Assembly: GCA_963457665.1 (NCBI GenBank)
Contig: OY735203.1
Span: 5,961,857 to 6,025,856, forward strand
Direction of reading: 5' to 3'
Length of the DNA stretch: 64,000 nucleotides
From: Thysanoteuthis rhombus
Taxonomy: Eukaryota > Mollusca > Cephalopoda > Oegopsida > Thysanoteuthidae
Below the pieces are notes generated by a model. That model was not told the DNA's origin and did no database searches. It saw only the letters and a list, made by a program, of their open reading frames with translations. This document shows, one piece after another, positions 23,961-35,708 of this stretch. Position 1 is the stretch's first letter. The number at the start of each line of letters is the position of its first letter. Both the position numbers and the translations under genes were made by a program.

Positions 23961-24234
23961 TGGGTACTCTTCATGAGTGAGTAAATGAGCAGATTGGAAT
24001 ATAGGAGTTCCAGGTGAGAATCAAACCCTTTATACTGGGCGATGATTTGCTTAACACACAATTTGTAAGAATGGTCATTAAGCAAGCCAGCTAATAGTAT
24101 AGAGGGTCCAGAGTTAGAATTTCTCTTAGAGTTTATTCTTGATATGCGCTGTTTATTTATTCAATGCTGAAGGGAGTCCAGCCTAAGTTAAATTGCAATA
24201 GAAAGCAACAAACATCAAGATGTTAAATAGTAGC

Positions 24235-24330
24235 AGAAATTTATGATTTTTGATACTTCATCTACTAAAATAAAAAAAAAGAAATTAAAAATAGAGCCCT
24301 TTGCATCTTTGATAGTTATGGTTATTCCAT
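24235..24330 (+). repeat. Family D fragment
   Basis: Only the end of the family: aatagagccctttgcatctt and gatagttatggttattcca. Confidence 0.4.
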
Positions 24331-24349
24331 AGAAAAGGTTCAGTCTTAT

Positions 24350-25020
24350 TGTCTGTCAATGGACTTCTCTAGGATTTGCTACATATCTCTATCGTGGGCA
24401 TAGTAGAGCCAATATTTCTTTGGCCTTTCCGGTTTGTCTCACCAAATTAAAATTCTTGCGGCCCCAGTTCTGTATTTGATCTTTTCGGATTCATGTTGTA
24501 AGTCATGATGTTCATTGGTGGTCTGCCAACCTTGTAACATGGCTAGCCCATTGCCATGTGGGTTTCCTAATGGTTTCTTTGATGTCTCAGACTCCTGTTT
24601 TTCCTCTAATATATTTTGCTGTCTTGTGGTCTCTCCATATGATGGTGAGCATGATTCTCTCATGAACACATTGCAAGGTTCTCAGTTTGAAGGTCAGACT
24701 TTTGGTTAGATTCCATGTTTTAGCTTTATAGGTGACTATCGGGAAGATGCATTGGTTGTGCACCCTTCTTTTTTTTAGTAATTATGGGATTTTCTTGTTC
24801 TTGAAGGTTGAGTTTGCTCTACAGAAGGTTTGATTTCTTTTGAGGATCTAATGGAGACTCACTGTCCCAGATAGATGTGGTGATCAACTTTATCCAGCTT
24901 TGATTTTTTGATAATTGTGCATTTATTTCTGACATGTATGTTGTACATGCTGTAAATACTTCAATGGCATCTATAAAATCCTCTCCTGACTTCAGAGTCA
25001 TAATATCACTGCATTGGACA
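24350..25020 (-). mobile_element. RTE-type LINE fragment, minus strand (family C)
   Basis: Reading the reverse strand from about 25000 down, an upstream part (DAIEVFTACTTYMSEINAQL) is followed by the ETWN.TK, HERIMLT, TTRQ and GNGLAMLQGWQTTNEHHD segments, ending near 24355 with the RF.SN-like end. It extends further 5' than most copies here. Whether the most upstream 200 bases belong to the same element is inferred from their continuity. Confidence 0.65.
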
Positions 25021-25109
25021 GTGTACTATTTGAATAGGTTCATAAATAATTGAAAATGTGGCATATGCAGTATCAAGACCTTACCAAAAGCTGCAGAAAT
25101 TGTTGAATA

Positions 25110-25227
25110 TGGAGTTTCTAACCATTAGATCTCTGGGTGTAGTTATCAAGACCCTTTCAAATAGATAAGATTCTACTTGAAAGGATCTTAATAACTCTAC
25201 CCAGAGATCGAATAATTAGAAACTCCA
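25110..25227. repeat. Long near-perfect hairpin (fold-back), 54-bp stem, 10-11 base loop
   Basis: The arm 25110-25163 pairs with 25174-25227: 46 of 54 positions are complementary, with no gaps. Five of the eight mismatches are transitions that would pair as G.U in a minus-strand transcript but as A.C in a plus-strand one. It could be a small fold-back transposon or a precursor-like hairpin RNA. A partial third copy of the arm end (ctatttgaaagg) lies at 25239-25250. No target duplication recognised. Confidence 0.7.
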
Positions 25228-26000
25228 TTGATAAGTATCTATTTGAAAGGATTTTCAAGCATCTTGAAAAAAAATAAGTGCAGGATACATGAGGAAATTT
25301 GCTGTCACTTGATCTCAAGCAATAACCACAAGATTTCACAGAAGTTCAGATCCAATTTTATCAAGCATTAATAGTTACATGATTTTTCAATTTTAAAATA
25401 TCCATTAGTGGTTTTTGGTTCTGAGAACTAAGATTTTTTTTCTCCAGAGTCAAGAGAATCAAATAGAATTTAGTAGAAATATTAACATCCACTAAACTGA
25501 AAGCATACTTATTATGCTGTCTGAAGATGAATTTTCTAAACGCAATGCTATAAATATGACCTTTTTACTGCGACAAACTTTATAAACAAGTTTTACCTTT
25601 TAAAAATAATATTACATGCTGTTTCCTTAATGTACATTGATTTCAATAGATTTATACAAAAAATGGCAACAAAGCACTTAATCTTGAGCCAATAGATATT
25701 TTATCTAGCAATCATTTGAAAAAGAAAAGAAAAATCAGACAAAAGCAAACTTACCATGTATGCCTGTACATGATACGGAAGTTTGATTTTTTTTTTCTCA
25801 AGATCATAATGACCTGAAAACATGCCAGAATATCTGTTAGATAAATACATGGATCCTCCACTGATTTTATGAATACAAGTCTGACTGCTGCTGGGTCAAA
25901 TGCCACTCCTATTTCTATTCCAACTGAATAAGACTACTGAATTTTGTATTTGTATATATGATAAATGAATTTGTAGATAAATAAGGCAGTTTGGCTCAGT

Positions 26001-26060
26001 AAGAGCTGCATTGCAATCACTTGGTTGTGAGTTTGGATCAAGGTTGGAAAATGCTAATTT
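26001..26060 (+). repeat. tRNA-derived SINE head (family G)
   Basis: gtttggctcagtaagagctg is A-box-like and ttgtgagtttggatcaaggt is a weak B box about 35 bases later. Decayed, not a tRNA gene. Confidence 0.4.
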
Positions 26061-26217
26061 TATACATGAAGTCTGATGAAAATATGCATATCTGTATTGG
26101 TATGTTTGAGTCTACCAGAGTTATCTTATATGCGAATGCAATTGTGGATAATATCTAACACTGACCAACTGTAGCTATTAAAGATGGCTGAAGGCTATCC
26201 TTTTTTTTATATTTGTG

Positions 26218-26268
26218 TGTGAATCATTATAGCCTGGTATGCATCAGAACTAATTAGTGTGTTTGTTT
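26218..26268 (+). repeat. Family B head joined to a family D copy
   Basis: gtgaatcattatagcctggt and agtgtgtttgtttgtgtttt resemble a family B head; at 26269 the sequence switches to reverse family D. Confidence 0.35.
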
Positions 26269-26560
26269 GTGTTTTCCAGTGCTCCTGGCCATACCATTTT
26301 ATCTACGAACTAAAAAAAATTGGCATCAGTATCTTACTACACTCCTTATAAAAAAGAGGTTTATTTTTGTTTAACCCCCCCCCCAAAAAAAAACAAACTT
26401 AGTTTTGGAGGGCCCTATTATGATGGGTTTATCAATGATATCTAGATTCTCCAGAATCTAGATGTTTCCAGATATCATTCTTCACTATTTCAGAAGTTTT
26501 CCAGTGGAAGAGGCCAGTGATGTCATAAATGGAAATCATTACATTCATTCATTAATTTGT
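26269..26560 (-). repeat. Family D copy, minus strand
   Basis: Reverse of the best copy: ttttccagtgctcctggcca, taccattttatctacgaact, attggcatcagtatcttact, a C9 run (26377-26385), gggtttatcaatgatatcta and gattctccagaatctagatg. Confidence 0.6.
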
Positions 26561-26908
26561 TTAGAGCATAAAGATTTATCTTGACCTTTGTGTAATAAGT
26601 CAAACTATTGAAGAAAAAAAATTGATGAAGGAATTATAAAAGCAGATTTTTCAATAATTTTAACAAACACTGATGATAATCATTTTTAAATATTCATAAG
26701 GTAGGAACTGCATATATTGACTCCTATTTCTGCATACATGTTTTGTTTCTTTCTTCCTTTCCATATATACAGACACATACATATATATTTTGCATCAAAG
26801 ATAACCACTCAACATTGCAACTCAAAGATCATAAGCAAAATTATGAATGGCAAAAAATAAAATGTGATGATTAGGATAGGTTCAGAATGTTTTGGCAAAC
26901 TGAATATT

Positions 26909-26912
<4 letters not shown>

Positions 26913-26949
<37 letters not shown>
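26913..26949 (+). repeat. A37 homopolymer
   Basis: The longest single-base run in the window. It directly precedes a LINE 3' end. Confidence 0.9.
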
Positions 26950-26951
<2 letters not shown>

Positions 26952-26952
<1 letters not shown>

Positions 26953-27030
26953 ACAAAAAAAACCCTGGCAGACCTAGGGGAAGGCCCTTGTTCAGCAATG
27001 GAGCTCAGACTGATTATTAGTAGTAAATAA
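26952..27030 (+). mobile_element. Extreme 3' end of an RTE-type LINE, after A37
   Basis: The sequence gaaggcccttgttcagcaat followed by a diverged ctgattattagtag matches the terminal bases of the 48.85-49.69 kb LINE. It follows a 37-base A run (26913-26949). Only the last 80 bases are present, so this is a very short 5'-truncated insertion. Confidence 0.5.
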
Positions 27031-27289
27031 CTATCAGTGAATATCTTTTTTTGATCGACCAAAAGATACAAATATTGATGTAAAACCAAAATGCTAAGAG
27101 CCGCCTTCATAATAAAACATAGGAAAGATCAAGAAAATGTTCTTCATATTTTGCTATATATATCTCGTCAGATTTGTTCCCAATGTTACAACTGTGGACT
27201 TATAGCAAAGAGGTCTGAGCTTCGAAGTACCTCATTCATCAAAGACTTAAGAGAGAGAATATCATCAGCCTCTGTTATTGGATATAGAC

Positions 27290-27640
27290 CTTCCCTAGGA
27301 TTTGCCAGACCTCTATCATGGACATAATCTAGCCAATGCTTTCTGAGGGGGTCTAGTTTGTCAAGTCATCTTATATTTTGCGGGCCACAGATCTGCATAT
27401 GATCTCTGGAGATCCACATTGCAAGTTAATGTCCGTTGGTTGTCTGATATTCTTGCAATATGACCAGCCTATTGGATTAGAGTTTTCTAATGATTTCAAT
27501 GACTCCTGTTTTTCTTTAATATACTGTGCTGTCTTGTGGTCTCCCCATGTGATGTTGAACATGATTCTATCATGCATGTTGAATTGGTCAATCTTCTGCT
27601 TAGGTTCCAGGTTTCAGCTTTTAAACTCGAACGAAAAAAA
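27290..27640 (-). mobile_element. RTE-type LINE tail, minus strand (family C)
   Basis: On the reverse strand: HDRIMFNITWGDHKTAQYIK, then a diverged GHVARM region and the WQS/F end near 27295. A poly-A run at 27634-27653 lies at its 5' side on this strand. Confidence 0.7.
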
Positions 27641-29300
27641 AAAAAAAAAAAAAATGACTTTTTTCAAGGTGGTCAGTATCTAGCTTGTAAAATACTTGTA
27701 GAAATACAACCTTTGTTCCGTTTCGTGTTAGCTTACCAGCATTGCGGGTGGCCCACCTTAACACTTACACTTTGCCCTTTCCTCTCCTTCCACTGTTAGC
27801 GTCCTGGCATTTACAAACCAAAAAGATCTAGACACAAAGAACTGATATTTGCAGCTATTTTCCTTTTGCAAATGTCAGGAAATTCTGAAGTAGCCATAGC
27901 CACAAACTTTCTGATGTGAATCAGGAAGGATGCTGACAGCTGTGGAGATGTTAGTGCTATTTTTAGTCTCGAGGAATATGTGGGAATGGTCATCGGCACT
28001 TCAATGTGCAGTAACATTTAAGGTGGGAAGAGCGAGCCTGGAAGTGAAAATTAAGTTGTGAATCAAAGTACTAAAGAAGTCTCAAATTCCATTCCAGTGA
28101 TCAGATACCCACTTCACTTTGCCAAATTCTTTTACAAGACAATAATATTCTTGTTTTGGAGTTTGACTCCCGATTAAATAATCAACTTGGTATTTCTTTC
28201 ATGCAATGGATGGGTTGTCAAGTTACCTGACATTATCAGATTTTCCTGCTGATTCATCTTAACCTTTAGAAGTCTATAGGAGACTTCGATCACAGAGGAA
28301 TAAAGTTTACATAACTTTACCATTTAGCACTCTGTGGGTAACTCCAATTGCTAAACGACAGTTTGTTTGAATTTCCGGATTGCCTTGTCATGTCAGGTCA
28401 TTTAGTCCAGTTCAAAACAGCTTTTTATTTCATTTATTAGATATTTATGAAATTCTAATATCTCTGAAGAAACTGGTCCCATATGATATCATGTTGATCC
28501 TCCAATAAAAATTTGATGATTACATTTATATCCTCGAAAGCTACTATGCATAATGTAATGAAATCAATTTACAACTCTGGTAGGTAATATTGTTATATTA
28601 AGCAGTAGCATATTCGATATGTCAAGGTATGATTTGTCGATTTCCAATCCAGCCATGTGAGGGGAAACTATGAATCACTGCCACCCATACGAGTTTTTTT
28701 TTTTTCAACCCCATAAATTGAGCTACCCTGATGAACATACTGCCAGCAAAAACAGGGGTGGGGGTCAAATCATCACCACCGAACAATTTGAAAAGGGGTC
28801 AGGAATTAATGACTTCTTTCTTCTTTTGTTCAGAGATTACAAAAAATTCTATAAACAAATGTGGATGCTGCCAGACATGAACTTGGTCTGATGAACTCAC
28901 TTACACTGACCCGAAATAGGAAGGAAGGTGTGATGTCATTAAAAGAAGTGATATCATTAAAATGTAAGGTATTGAAAGAAAATATCAAGAGAAAAGCCAA
29001 AAATGTCTAAAGATCTATTTACCAATCCATTTATGATTTTTATCAAAGAAAGAAAAAAAAACAAAAAAACTTTAATATTTCATATCAGTATTTCACTCGT
29101 ATGAGAATCAATTGACTCAAAGAGAACTTGTTTTTCCTCCTCCTCTGGCTACTTCTATCACAGAAAGTGGATGCATTTCAACAGTACATATTAGTAGCTG
29201 TGTTGAATACTAATCACAAATAGTTGAGAAGATACTTGATCAAGAGCTGAATCCAACTTTTGGTATCGCCGACACAAAAAATTTCAAATTTTGACAATTT
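27640..29300. other. No gene recognised
   Basis: Slightly less AT-rich near 27700-27800. The minus-strand ORF at 27811-28017 has plausible amino-acid composition but no splice or homology support. Confidence 0.3.
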
Positions 29301-29304
29301 TAGT

Positions 29305-29382
29305 TCATGATGGAGTTGATTTGAAATCAAGACCAAATTATTGATAGACAGCTTCCTTACCAACTGAGCTAAACTGACAAGT
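29305..29382 (-). repeat. tRNA-derived SINE head (family G), minus strand
   Basis: In reverse: cttgtcagtttagctcagtt-ggtaag, a clear A box, an anticodon-arm-length spacer, then a B-box-like ttgatttcaaatcaa. The 26.0 and 63.15 kb heads share the 'cagt.tagctc.gt..gtaag' start. Confidence 0.5.
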
Positions 29383-29469
29383 ACATTTACGATTTAGTAA
29401 TCATTGGCAGTCAAAATAGAAGTAAGGAGAAAACATGCTGTTGCAGAAGACAGGCTAGTTCAAATGAAT

Positions 29470-29680
29470 CTTTATAGTCCACACACATACCAGAAATAAT
29501 CATCTATTTCATTTGATCTAGAATTATATTAAAAATACAAATACAAGAATTATGCATGATTGGTTCAAAAAGCCCTATTTTAAGAAAAAAAAAAAAAAAA
29601 TCTCTAATTGTGTATTTAGGCACATTTTCAGGGTTTAGCCCACAGGAATGCCGGGAAACACACTAAACAGACACTGAAAG
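29470..29680 (-). repeat. Family B copy, minus strand, degraded
   Basis: Keeps cataccagaaataatcatct and, after an A17 run, ggcacattttcagggtttag plus a gtgaccagaag-like remnant. The start is lost. Confidence 0.4.
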
Positions 29681-29769
29681 AGAAGAATCATATAAGTACA
29701 TAAATCTGTGCACATATACCCTATGTTTTGTTTACACACACTTTTTCTGCAGGAAACCTTCACGACCTG

Positions 29770-30460
29770 CAACTAATGTAAGATGGACTATATTAAGAAA
29801 AGTAAGCCTGAACTTTGGGAAAACAAAGCTCATGTGAAACAATCACATCAGAAATAAGAACACAGAATTGAAGAAAGTAAATCGATACATGTACCAAGGA
29901 CAAGGAATGTCCATGAAATCCTCAAAATGAGAAATCAAGCAAAGAATCACTGTCGAATGGCAAACCTTTGGTAGAGCTAGCTCAATCTTCAAAAACAATA
30001 TGATCCTGTTATTCCTAAAAAGAATAGTATACAATCAATACATCCTCCTGATAGGTTCCAGCTCCATAGGTGACTAATCAAGAGACTGCAAGCTCCTGAG
30101 TTTGCAGGTGAATGTGCACATGAAAAGATCATGTGCAATCTCATATGGTGAGATCACAAGACAGCACAGTGTGTCAGGGAGAAAACAGGAGTCCAAGACA
30201 TCATAGAATCCATTAGAAAACTCAAATGGTAATGGGCTGGTCATGTTGTAAGAATGGCAGACAACTGCTGGACACCACAACTCACTATATAGATTCCCAG
30301 AGATCATATGTGCAACCAAGCGTGGTAGAATATAAGATGGACAGACTAACTAGACAAGTTTAGAGAGTATTGGCTCCGTGATGCCCATGATGGAAGGGTG
30401 TGGTGAATTCTGATGAAGATTTATGTCCAACAACAGATGTTAAAAGACTGATAACTATAC
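29770..30460 (+). mobile_element. RTE-type LINE fragment, longer copy (family C)
   Basis: Starts near 29785 with a diverged KVSLNFGKTKLM segment, passes through EIKQRITV-like and W.TFGRA-like regions (about 29930-29990), the ILLIG..YGAET equivalent (30040-30080), the reverse-strand-visible TTRQ and GHVVRMADNCW regions, and ends with ttaaaagactgataac near 30450. Stops and indels are present throughout. Confidence 0.75.
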
Positions 30461-31009
30461 AGATATCTACGTGGTTGTGGATCCAACATTATGGTGAAAT
30501 AAGAATCTGGAAGTAGAGAATAAATATAAATATCTATGGTGATCTTTTTGCCAGATTTGGCATCAGACCAAAATTTTAGCTATTTTCTGTCTGACAAAGC
30601 CAAATCCAGCAAAATGATCAACATATGAATAAATGGATATTCATATTCACACTTGGTTTCCAGGTTGTCTTTTTTCACCACACTGAGTAGTTTGCTCTGT
30701 CTACTTGAGTTTTAAAATTGTAAAATACTCTTTGTTCCTTCACTTCCTCACAGATGATCAGTAAGGGAATCTTCCATAATTGTAAGCTTGAGTGCTTTCT
30801 AGGAGGTTATTCAGATATTTTCAAGATCTAAAAGGTAATGTCATCGGATAGTTTAATGATGGTCAATTGGAATTTCAGCATTTTCTATTTTTATATCATG
30901 TGGACATTTCTGCAGGTAATGGCTACTAAGTGAGTCATTTCCTGAGCAGAATGGATGCATTAGTTATCAACAACATTCAAAATACACGCTGATGTGGAGA
31001 ATGATGGAC

Positions 31010-31032
31010 TGGGTTTTTTTTCATTTAGGTTT

Positions 31033-31077
<45 letters not shown>

Positions 31078-31310
31078 GAGATGGGAGGGGACTTCAAAAA
31101 AATTAAAAAAGATTTCTTTTTACTCATTTACAGGAATATCCAAAATTTCAAGTTTTTACTATGAACAGTGAGGTACAAATAGTAAATTGATGGATAGATG
31201 CAAGTAAATGTCAGAACATGAATTACCTGAACCCAGCAACAGAGTTTAAACCAGTGATGGTGATGATTAATCATATGATTTTTTTTTCTCTCAAATAAAA
31301 TTACTAGCAG
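31010..31310 (+). repeat. Family A third part and end, with internal (TA)n
   Basis: The (TA)20 tract (31035-31075) is followed by ccaaaatttcaagtttttac, tgaacagtgaggtacaaata, cagaacatgaattacctgaa and the ttaaaccagtgatggtgatg end. Confidence 0.55.
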
Positions 31311-31317
31311 AGAAATC

Positions 31318-31570
31318 ACAGGTCTGCTTAGTAACTCAATGAAAAACTGTCACCTGCCCAAAGTTCTTGGACAGCATGCTGTGTTCAGTGTGGTGTATTA
31401 AAAGAAAAAAATGGGAGATCACAAGATGAATTACTTTTCACATTGTTTATTGGACAATGATCACTACAAAGATCTGAATTAGAAATAAAAAAATATACTT
31501 CCAAACACAAATTAAGGGGAAAATTTAGTATGAAATTACATTGTAAACTTGGTGCCACAGTAAAAACCTA
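31318..31570 (+). repeat. Family A copy, first and middle segments
   Basis: Starts ggtctgcttagtaactcaat directly after the preceding copy, then gacagcatgctgtgttcagt, a degraded tgatcaat pair, ttattggacaatgatcacta and the middle part to 31570. The two copies are adjacent head to tail. Confidence 0.55.
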
Positions 31571-31769
31571 TTTGCGAGCTTTCTAAAAACAAAAATCTCT
31601 AATAGGTGTAAATGTTTAAACTTTCAATACTATTCCAATGGTGCGGCCTATACACATACATTGATATATAGCTTTCTTCAGTTTTTATGTTGGTCTGGCT
31701 ATGTTGATTATGACAGTTTCTAATAGTATTGGATTAGTATGATTTCTTACATCATGAAAATTTTTGAAT

Positions 31770-31985
31770 CACCATAGCCTGGCCAACCAGCTAAGTGGGC
31801 TACAGATTCTTGTGTGTGTGTGTGTGTGTGTGTGTGCGTCCTGGTCACATTTTGGGTGCAACAACCTTGAAAATTTGCATGAGTACACCACTAGCCACCA
31901 TTATTTTTTTTAAATTCTGCAAAAGTGTTTTTTTTGGTCTCTGCCCAAATCTTGTGCTGGTATCTTTGTTGTTGATCAGCCTATA
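31770..31985 (+). repeat. Family B copy with (TG)n in the head
   Basis: Reads tcaccatagcctggccaacc, agctaagtgggctacagatt, (TG)13, ctggtcacattttgggtgca, gcatgagtacaccactagcc and caaatcttgtgctggtatct. The dinucleotide tract replaces part of the head. Confidence 0.65.
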
Positions 31986-31999
31986 TTGTAAATGAACAG

Positions 32000-33666
32000 A
32001 TCAGCCTCTTTTATGAATGAATGGCCATCCTTTTGAGTATCTGGCCTTTGAACTCAGAACCAGGATTTCATTGGAGGAATCTCAAAAGAGATTAATGGAC
32101 TAACCAGGTGTTTTTTTTAGATATGGTAGATTTATACTGGTGATGATTTTCACTGACATTCAGAAATATGTATTACATCTCTTTCTCAGTGTTCTCAATT
32201 TAGAAAGACGTGCAGCCAGATAGATATTTTTCATCTAAATCTACAAGTTTTTTTTGTTGCATTGAGATATCAGAAATTGCCATTTATATGATTCAATAAA
32301 AATCATTTTCTATAAAAGAAGAGTACAGTCACATTTAATTTTTTGATAATATGTAATGCAATACATTTCCTAAATTTTAGATATATCTGGAAAACCTGGA
32401 TGTTTCAAGGCATTTTAAGATTTTTTGACAGTTTTAGATGTATTCTTGGCAAAAATGCCCTTTCAATATCTTTACATGGAAAAAGGACTAATGCATCTAT
32501 GGTCTCAATTCCAGTTGTGTTTATTCTTGAATCAAATTGGAGTTTTTAAGTTTGTTTATCATCATTGCAACTACCTATAGAATTCCATCTCGTGCTCTTC
32601 AATCCATTACCACTCACTAATTCTGTTTTCTAAGTGAAGGTGGCACAAATTATTTAAAATAGATTAAAACTAAAGCAATATACAATAAAGAATATTTTCA
32701 TGAAAAGCTAACATAAAATTAAGAGATGTAGGGTCGTTATGTTTGGGTTATATATAACATACAAATCTAATTCAAAAGCATGTTCTGATATATCATTGGA
32801 CAAAGAGGTGTATATAGATACTATATATTCTTTATTCAAGAGTCCATGATGAATTTTATACTAAATATCATTATTGTTGATAGAAATAAGTGTGTATTGG
32901 TGTGAACTTAGGATTATGAGATTGCGTGTGAGCATTCTAGTCATTACAACATTTTCAAAAGGTGTTAAAATGTCAGAAAAGGTCTGAGTGTGGGAAGAAG
33001 GTTACTCACAGTTTATAGATGTTTATGTGGATACATGGTGTAAAAATATATCCCCAGAGAAGATGACCAAGTTCGATTGAACCGTCTGAATGGCTGTTGC
33101 TGAATAAATGACGGCATTGAAAGTCATGTTAGCTTTTTGTGTTTTTTGAGGGAGGCTCCTGGGAAAGCTCATGTCATCTAGTGAAACGCTGGCTTTTGAT
33201 TGATACATTTAAAATATTTGACCTGATTTGATTTTTGAATATTGGTTCCGTTATGATATTGGAGAGAATTTTGAGGAGCCTATTTTTGCATGATTTTTGT
33301 TTGACTTATCTTTGTAGGGACCACTCAAACTAAGTGAATTACCTTTTCAGAAGAGGCAAAATACCAATTATTCTATTTATGGATCATAATTACTTACACA
33401 TTTAGTATGCTTCTAAGGCAAGTGCCCCAGGGATAATTCCCACCAACATGAAATTTAGATATGCATATAAAAATATTCCAGATAATTGCTATTTCAGTGA
33501 TATGATTATGGCAATTTTCTCCTAATAGAAGAAATTGTCCGGGTGGCACTTGGCAGGAGGCAGTGATCTGGGGGGGGGGGGAAGATATTTTTCATATGGA
33601 GGTAATTGTCTGGAGGGAAGTTCTGATATATTTCATGTATCCAACAGGCTAGAAAGTGAGTATTTT

Positions 33667-33670
<4 letters not shown>
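32000..33670. other. Probable intron upstream of the first recognised exon
   Basis: No repeat family recognised except a G10 run at 33571-33580. CpG-poor. Confidence 0.3.

Positions 33671-33671
<1 letters not shown>

Positions 33672-33716
<45 letters not shown>
33672..33716. repeat. (TA)n microsatellite 160 bases before the first recognised exon
   Basis: About 22 repeats in the intron upstream of 33876. Confidence 0.95.
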
Positions 33717-33718
<2 letters not shown>

Positions 33719-33875
33719 AGAGCTCCAACTCAACAGGGGAGATGAGTATAAGTTGTGATTGTCTGAATTGTCTCAAATAACATGACAAAAGCTATTTTTA
33801 TATGCATATGCAGACATAATGAAATTTTGATTGAATATCTTTGTAAATATAATTTATTGGATTTTTTTCTTTCAG

Positions 33876-34525
33876 GTTCTTCCTGGTGCCGAACTATCCA
33901 AAATAAAAACAAAAACTCAAACGGAGAGCTTGTTTCAACATGCAACAGAGACGCAAACCCAATATCCAGAAGAGGATAAACAAGATAAAGACGAAATGGC
34001 CAATCTGATTTCTATGGCTTCTCAACAGAATACAAAGACAGTGACAGCCACAAAATCAGCAGATAATGAAAAAGGAAAAGGTTATGAGAAAAATCAGTAT
34101 GAAGATGATCCAACAGATTCCTCCTGCCAAAATCTCCCTAATGACAGAGTTGAACCTGAAACGAAAACCTTTCTCACTGAAGTTCATCCCCAAATCCTCT
34201 CCTACAGTGAATACAAGAACAAAACCAAACCAGATATTAAAAATGAAATTGAATCCATAATTCTAAATAAGAAAAAATCTCGAAAAACAGTTGATAGCAA
34301 TACATATAAGGACCTGATAGAACCACTCTCAAGTTTAGGAGGTGATTCATCCAAAAAGTTAGAAACCAACCATAACAGAATGAGATCTGACAAATTAGCT
34401 GGGAAAGGCCTAATCGGAGATGATAATTTCGTTTGGTGTTTTAATGACCTCTTCCTGCGTTATGCAGATCTATTTTGCCGGTCTGATGAGTTTCCTTCTA
34501 AAGAAGATTACCAAGAAGGAACAGT
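33876..34525 (+). CDS. Internal exon of an unrecognised split gene (exon a)
   Basis: The frame is open from 33831, but the exon most likely starts at 33876, directly after a strong acceptor (a T-rich tract ending ttctttcag), in phase 0. It encodes about 216 residues. Roughly the first 185 are rich in K, E, D, S, T, N and Q with several PE- and TE-rich runs, so probably disordered. The last 30 or so (around FVWCFNDLFLRYADLFC) are hydrophobic and aromatic and look like the beginning of a folded helical domain. An in-frame TAG lies at 34527-34529. The donor could be GTAGGT at 34526, or GTAATT at 34530 if the TAG is real, so whether the exon splices on or terminates is not settled. Length, composition and acceptor make chance unlikely. 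Family not recognised. Confidence 0.65.
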
Positions 34526-34984
34526 GTAGGTAATTAAGATAAATAGTGAATGAAAATGGTTGTTGCACACTTATCAATATATAATGGTTATGTACTGAAC
34601 AAGTTATTTCTAAGTAGAATCTGTAATCTTCAAGTGTTTTCTGATGTATCCAAGGTTCTGATTCTGACCATAGATGTAGCTTTATGGCACATTGGTGCTT
34701 ATATTATAGTTGTGAAGTGTTGAGCAAATTTTTCATGTTTTGATATTTTGATAATGAATTTCTGCTCCAACATCCCATGGAAATTTTTATGAAGATAGAA
34801 GAATCTCGTGAAGCAGAAATGTAATTTCTTATTGAATATTATCAAATTTTACCTTTGCTGCTTATCAAACTTCTGAGAATGAAGGTTGGTATTCTGCAGC
34901 TCAAGATAAAACAAGTCCTGATCTTCAATGAAATCGGCAGTTTTTTTTTGTTCAACATTTGCCTGTCACTACTATCAAATCACT

Positions 34985-35315
34985 GAAGCCCTATTAATGG
35001 CCCTCTAGACCAACTAGCCAAGTGGGCTGCAAATTTTGCTCCCTTTGCTTGTCTCTCCTATGAACAACTCCAGGTGTTCATGATCACATTACAACCCCTA
35101 AAACCACTGAGAGCCATCAATTGATGTTCTGTTTTTCAAAAGTGCTTTAGGTCTTCATGGTGACTTTGGATTTGTCAATGATGACCAAATCTTGTGCTGG
35201 TATTTTGCTTTTAGATGATTTCAGATAAAAGATCTTTTTTTTTTTTCTTTGATAATCTTGGAAAAATCAGTTGTGGTACATGTACGGGGTATGGTGATTC
35301 ATTTATGCAAGGAAC
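34985..35315 (+). repeat. Family B copy inside an intron of the split gene
   Basis: Lies between the exons ending at 34525 and starting at 35440. Words: ggccctctagaccaactagc, caagtgggctgcaaattttg, gatcacattacaacccctaa, caaatcttgtgctggtattt and gtgattcatttatgcaagga at the end. It spans most of this 900-base intron. Confidence 0.65.
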
Positions 35316-35439
35316 AGATACTTGATCCTTTCATTTCAAAATGCTCGAGTGATGAGAGAAGTAATGTAAAATAATTGGCAGAAAATACAAGTAAAAAAAG
35401 AATCCTAACTTGTCAGAAGTTTAGTCTACTTAATTACAG

Positions 35440-35708
35440 CTATAAACCATTTGAGAGCAGCTGATAGATATCTCATAGAAAATTTCTTTTTTCCTGAGTC
35501 TTCTTACCCCAGCTGTGAATCAAACCAGGATGATGACACTGAAAGCATTGATTGTTTTCAAGTGGTTGACTCGGTATTTTGTTTACATGTCACACAGAAA
35601 TATCCTAGCCTGAAGCAGTTGAATAGAACTGGAGGAGTTCATCTCTTTATCATTGATAGATTTGTTAAAAGTGAGATAATCTATGATTTTGGCGTTGCTG
35701 CTTTAGAA
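35440..35708 (+). CDS. Internal exon of the same gene (exon b)
   Basis: The frame is open through 35804, but a good donor (gaa|GTGAGA) at 35709 closes the exon at 35708 in phase 0. A plausible acceptor (tctacttaattacag) ends at 35439, where two bases would complete a split codon; a weaker one ends at 35455. The roughly 88 residues contain a folded-looking stretch with regular hydrophobic spacing (FQVVDSVFCLHVTQKYPSLK, then HLFIIDRFVKSEIIYDFG), compatible with an alpha-helical repeat fold. This exon joins exon 36646-37117 in phase. Its junction with exon 33876-34525 depends on which acceptor and donor are used: GTAGGT at 34526 fits only the weaker acceptor. Function unknown. Confidence 0.65.

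Noticed and set aside
27811-28017. Minus-strand ORF of 68 codons with protein-like composition
   Set aside because: No family recognised and no splice partner; left as unsupported.
33023-33208. Minus-strand ORF with protein-like composition
   Set aside because: Short, with no adjoining splice signals or homology recognised.
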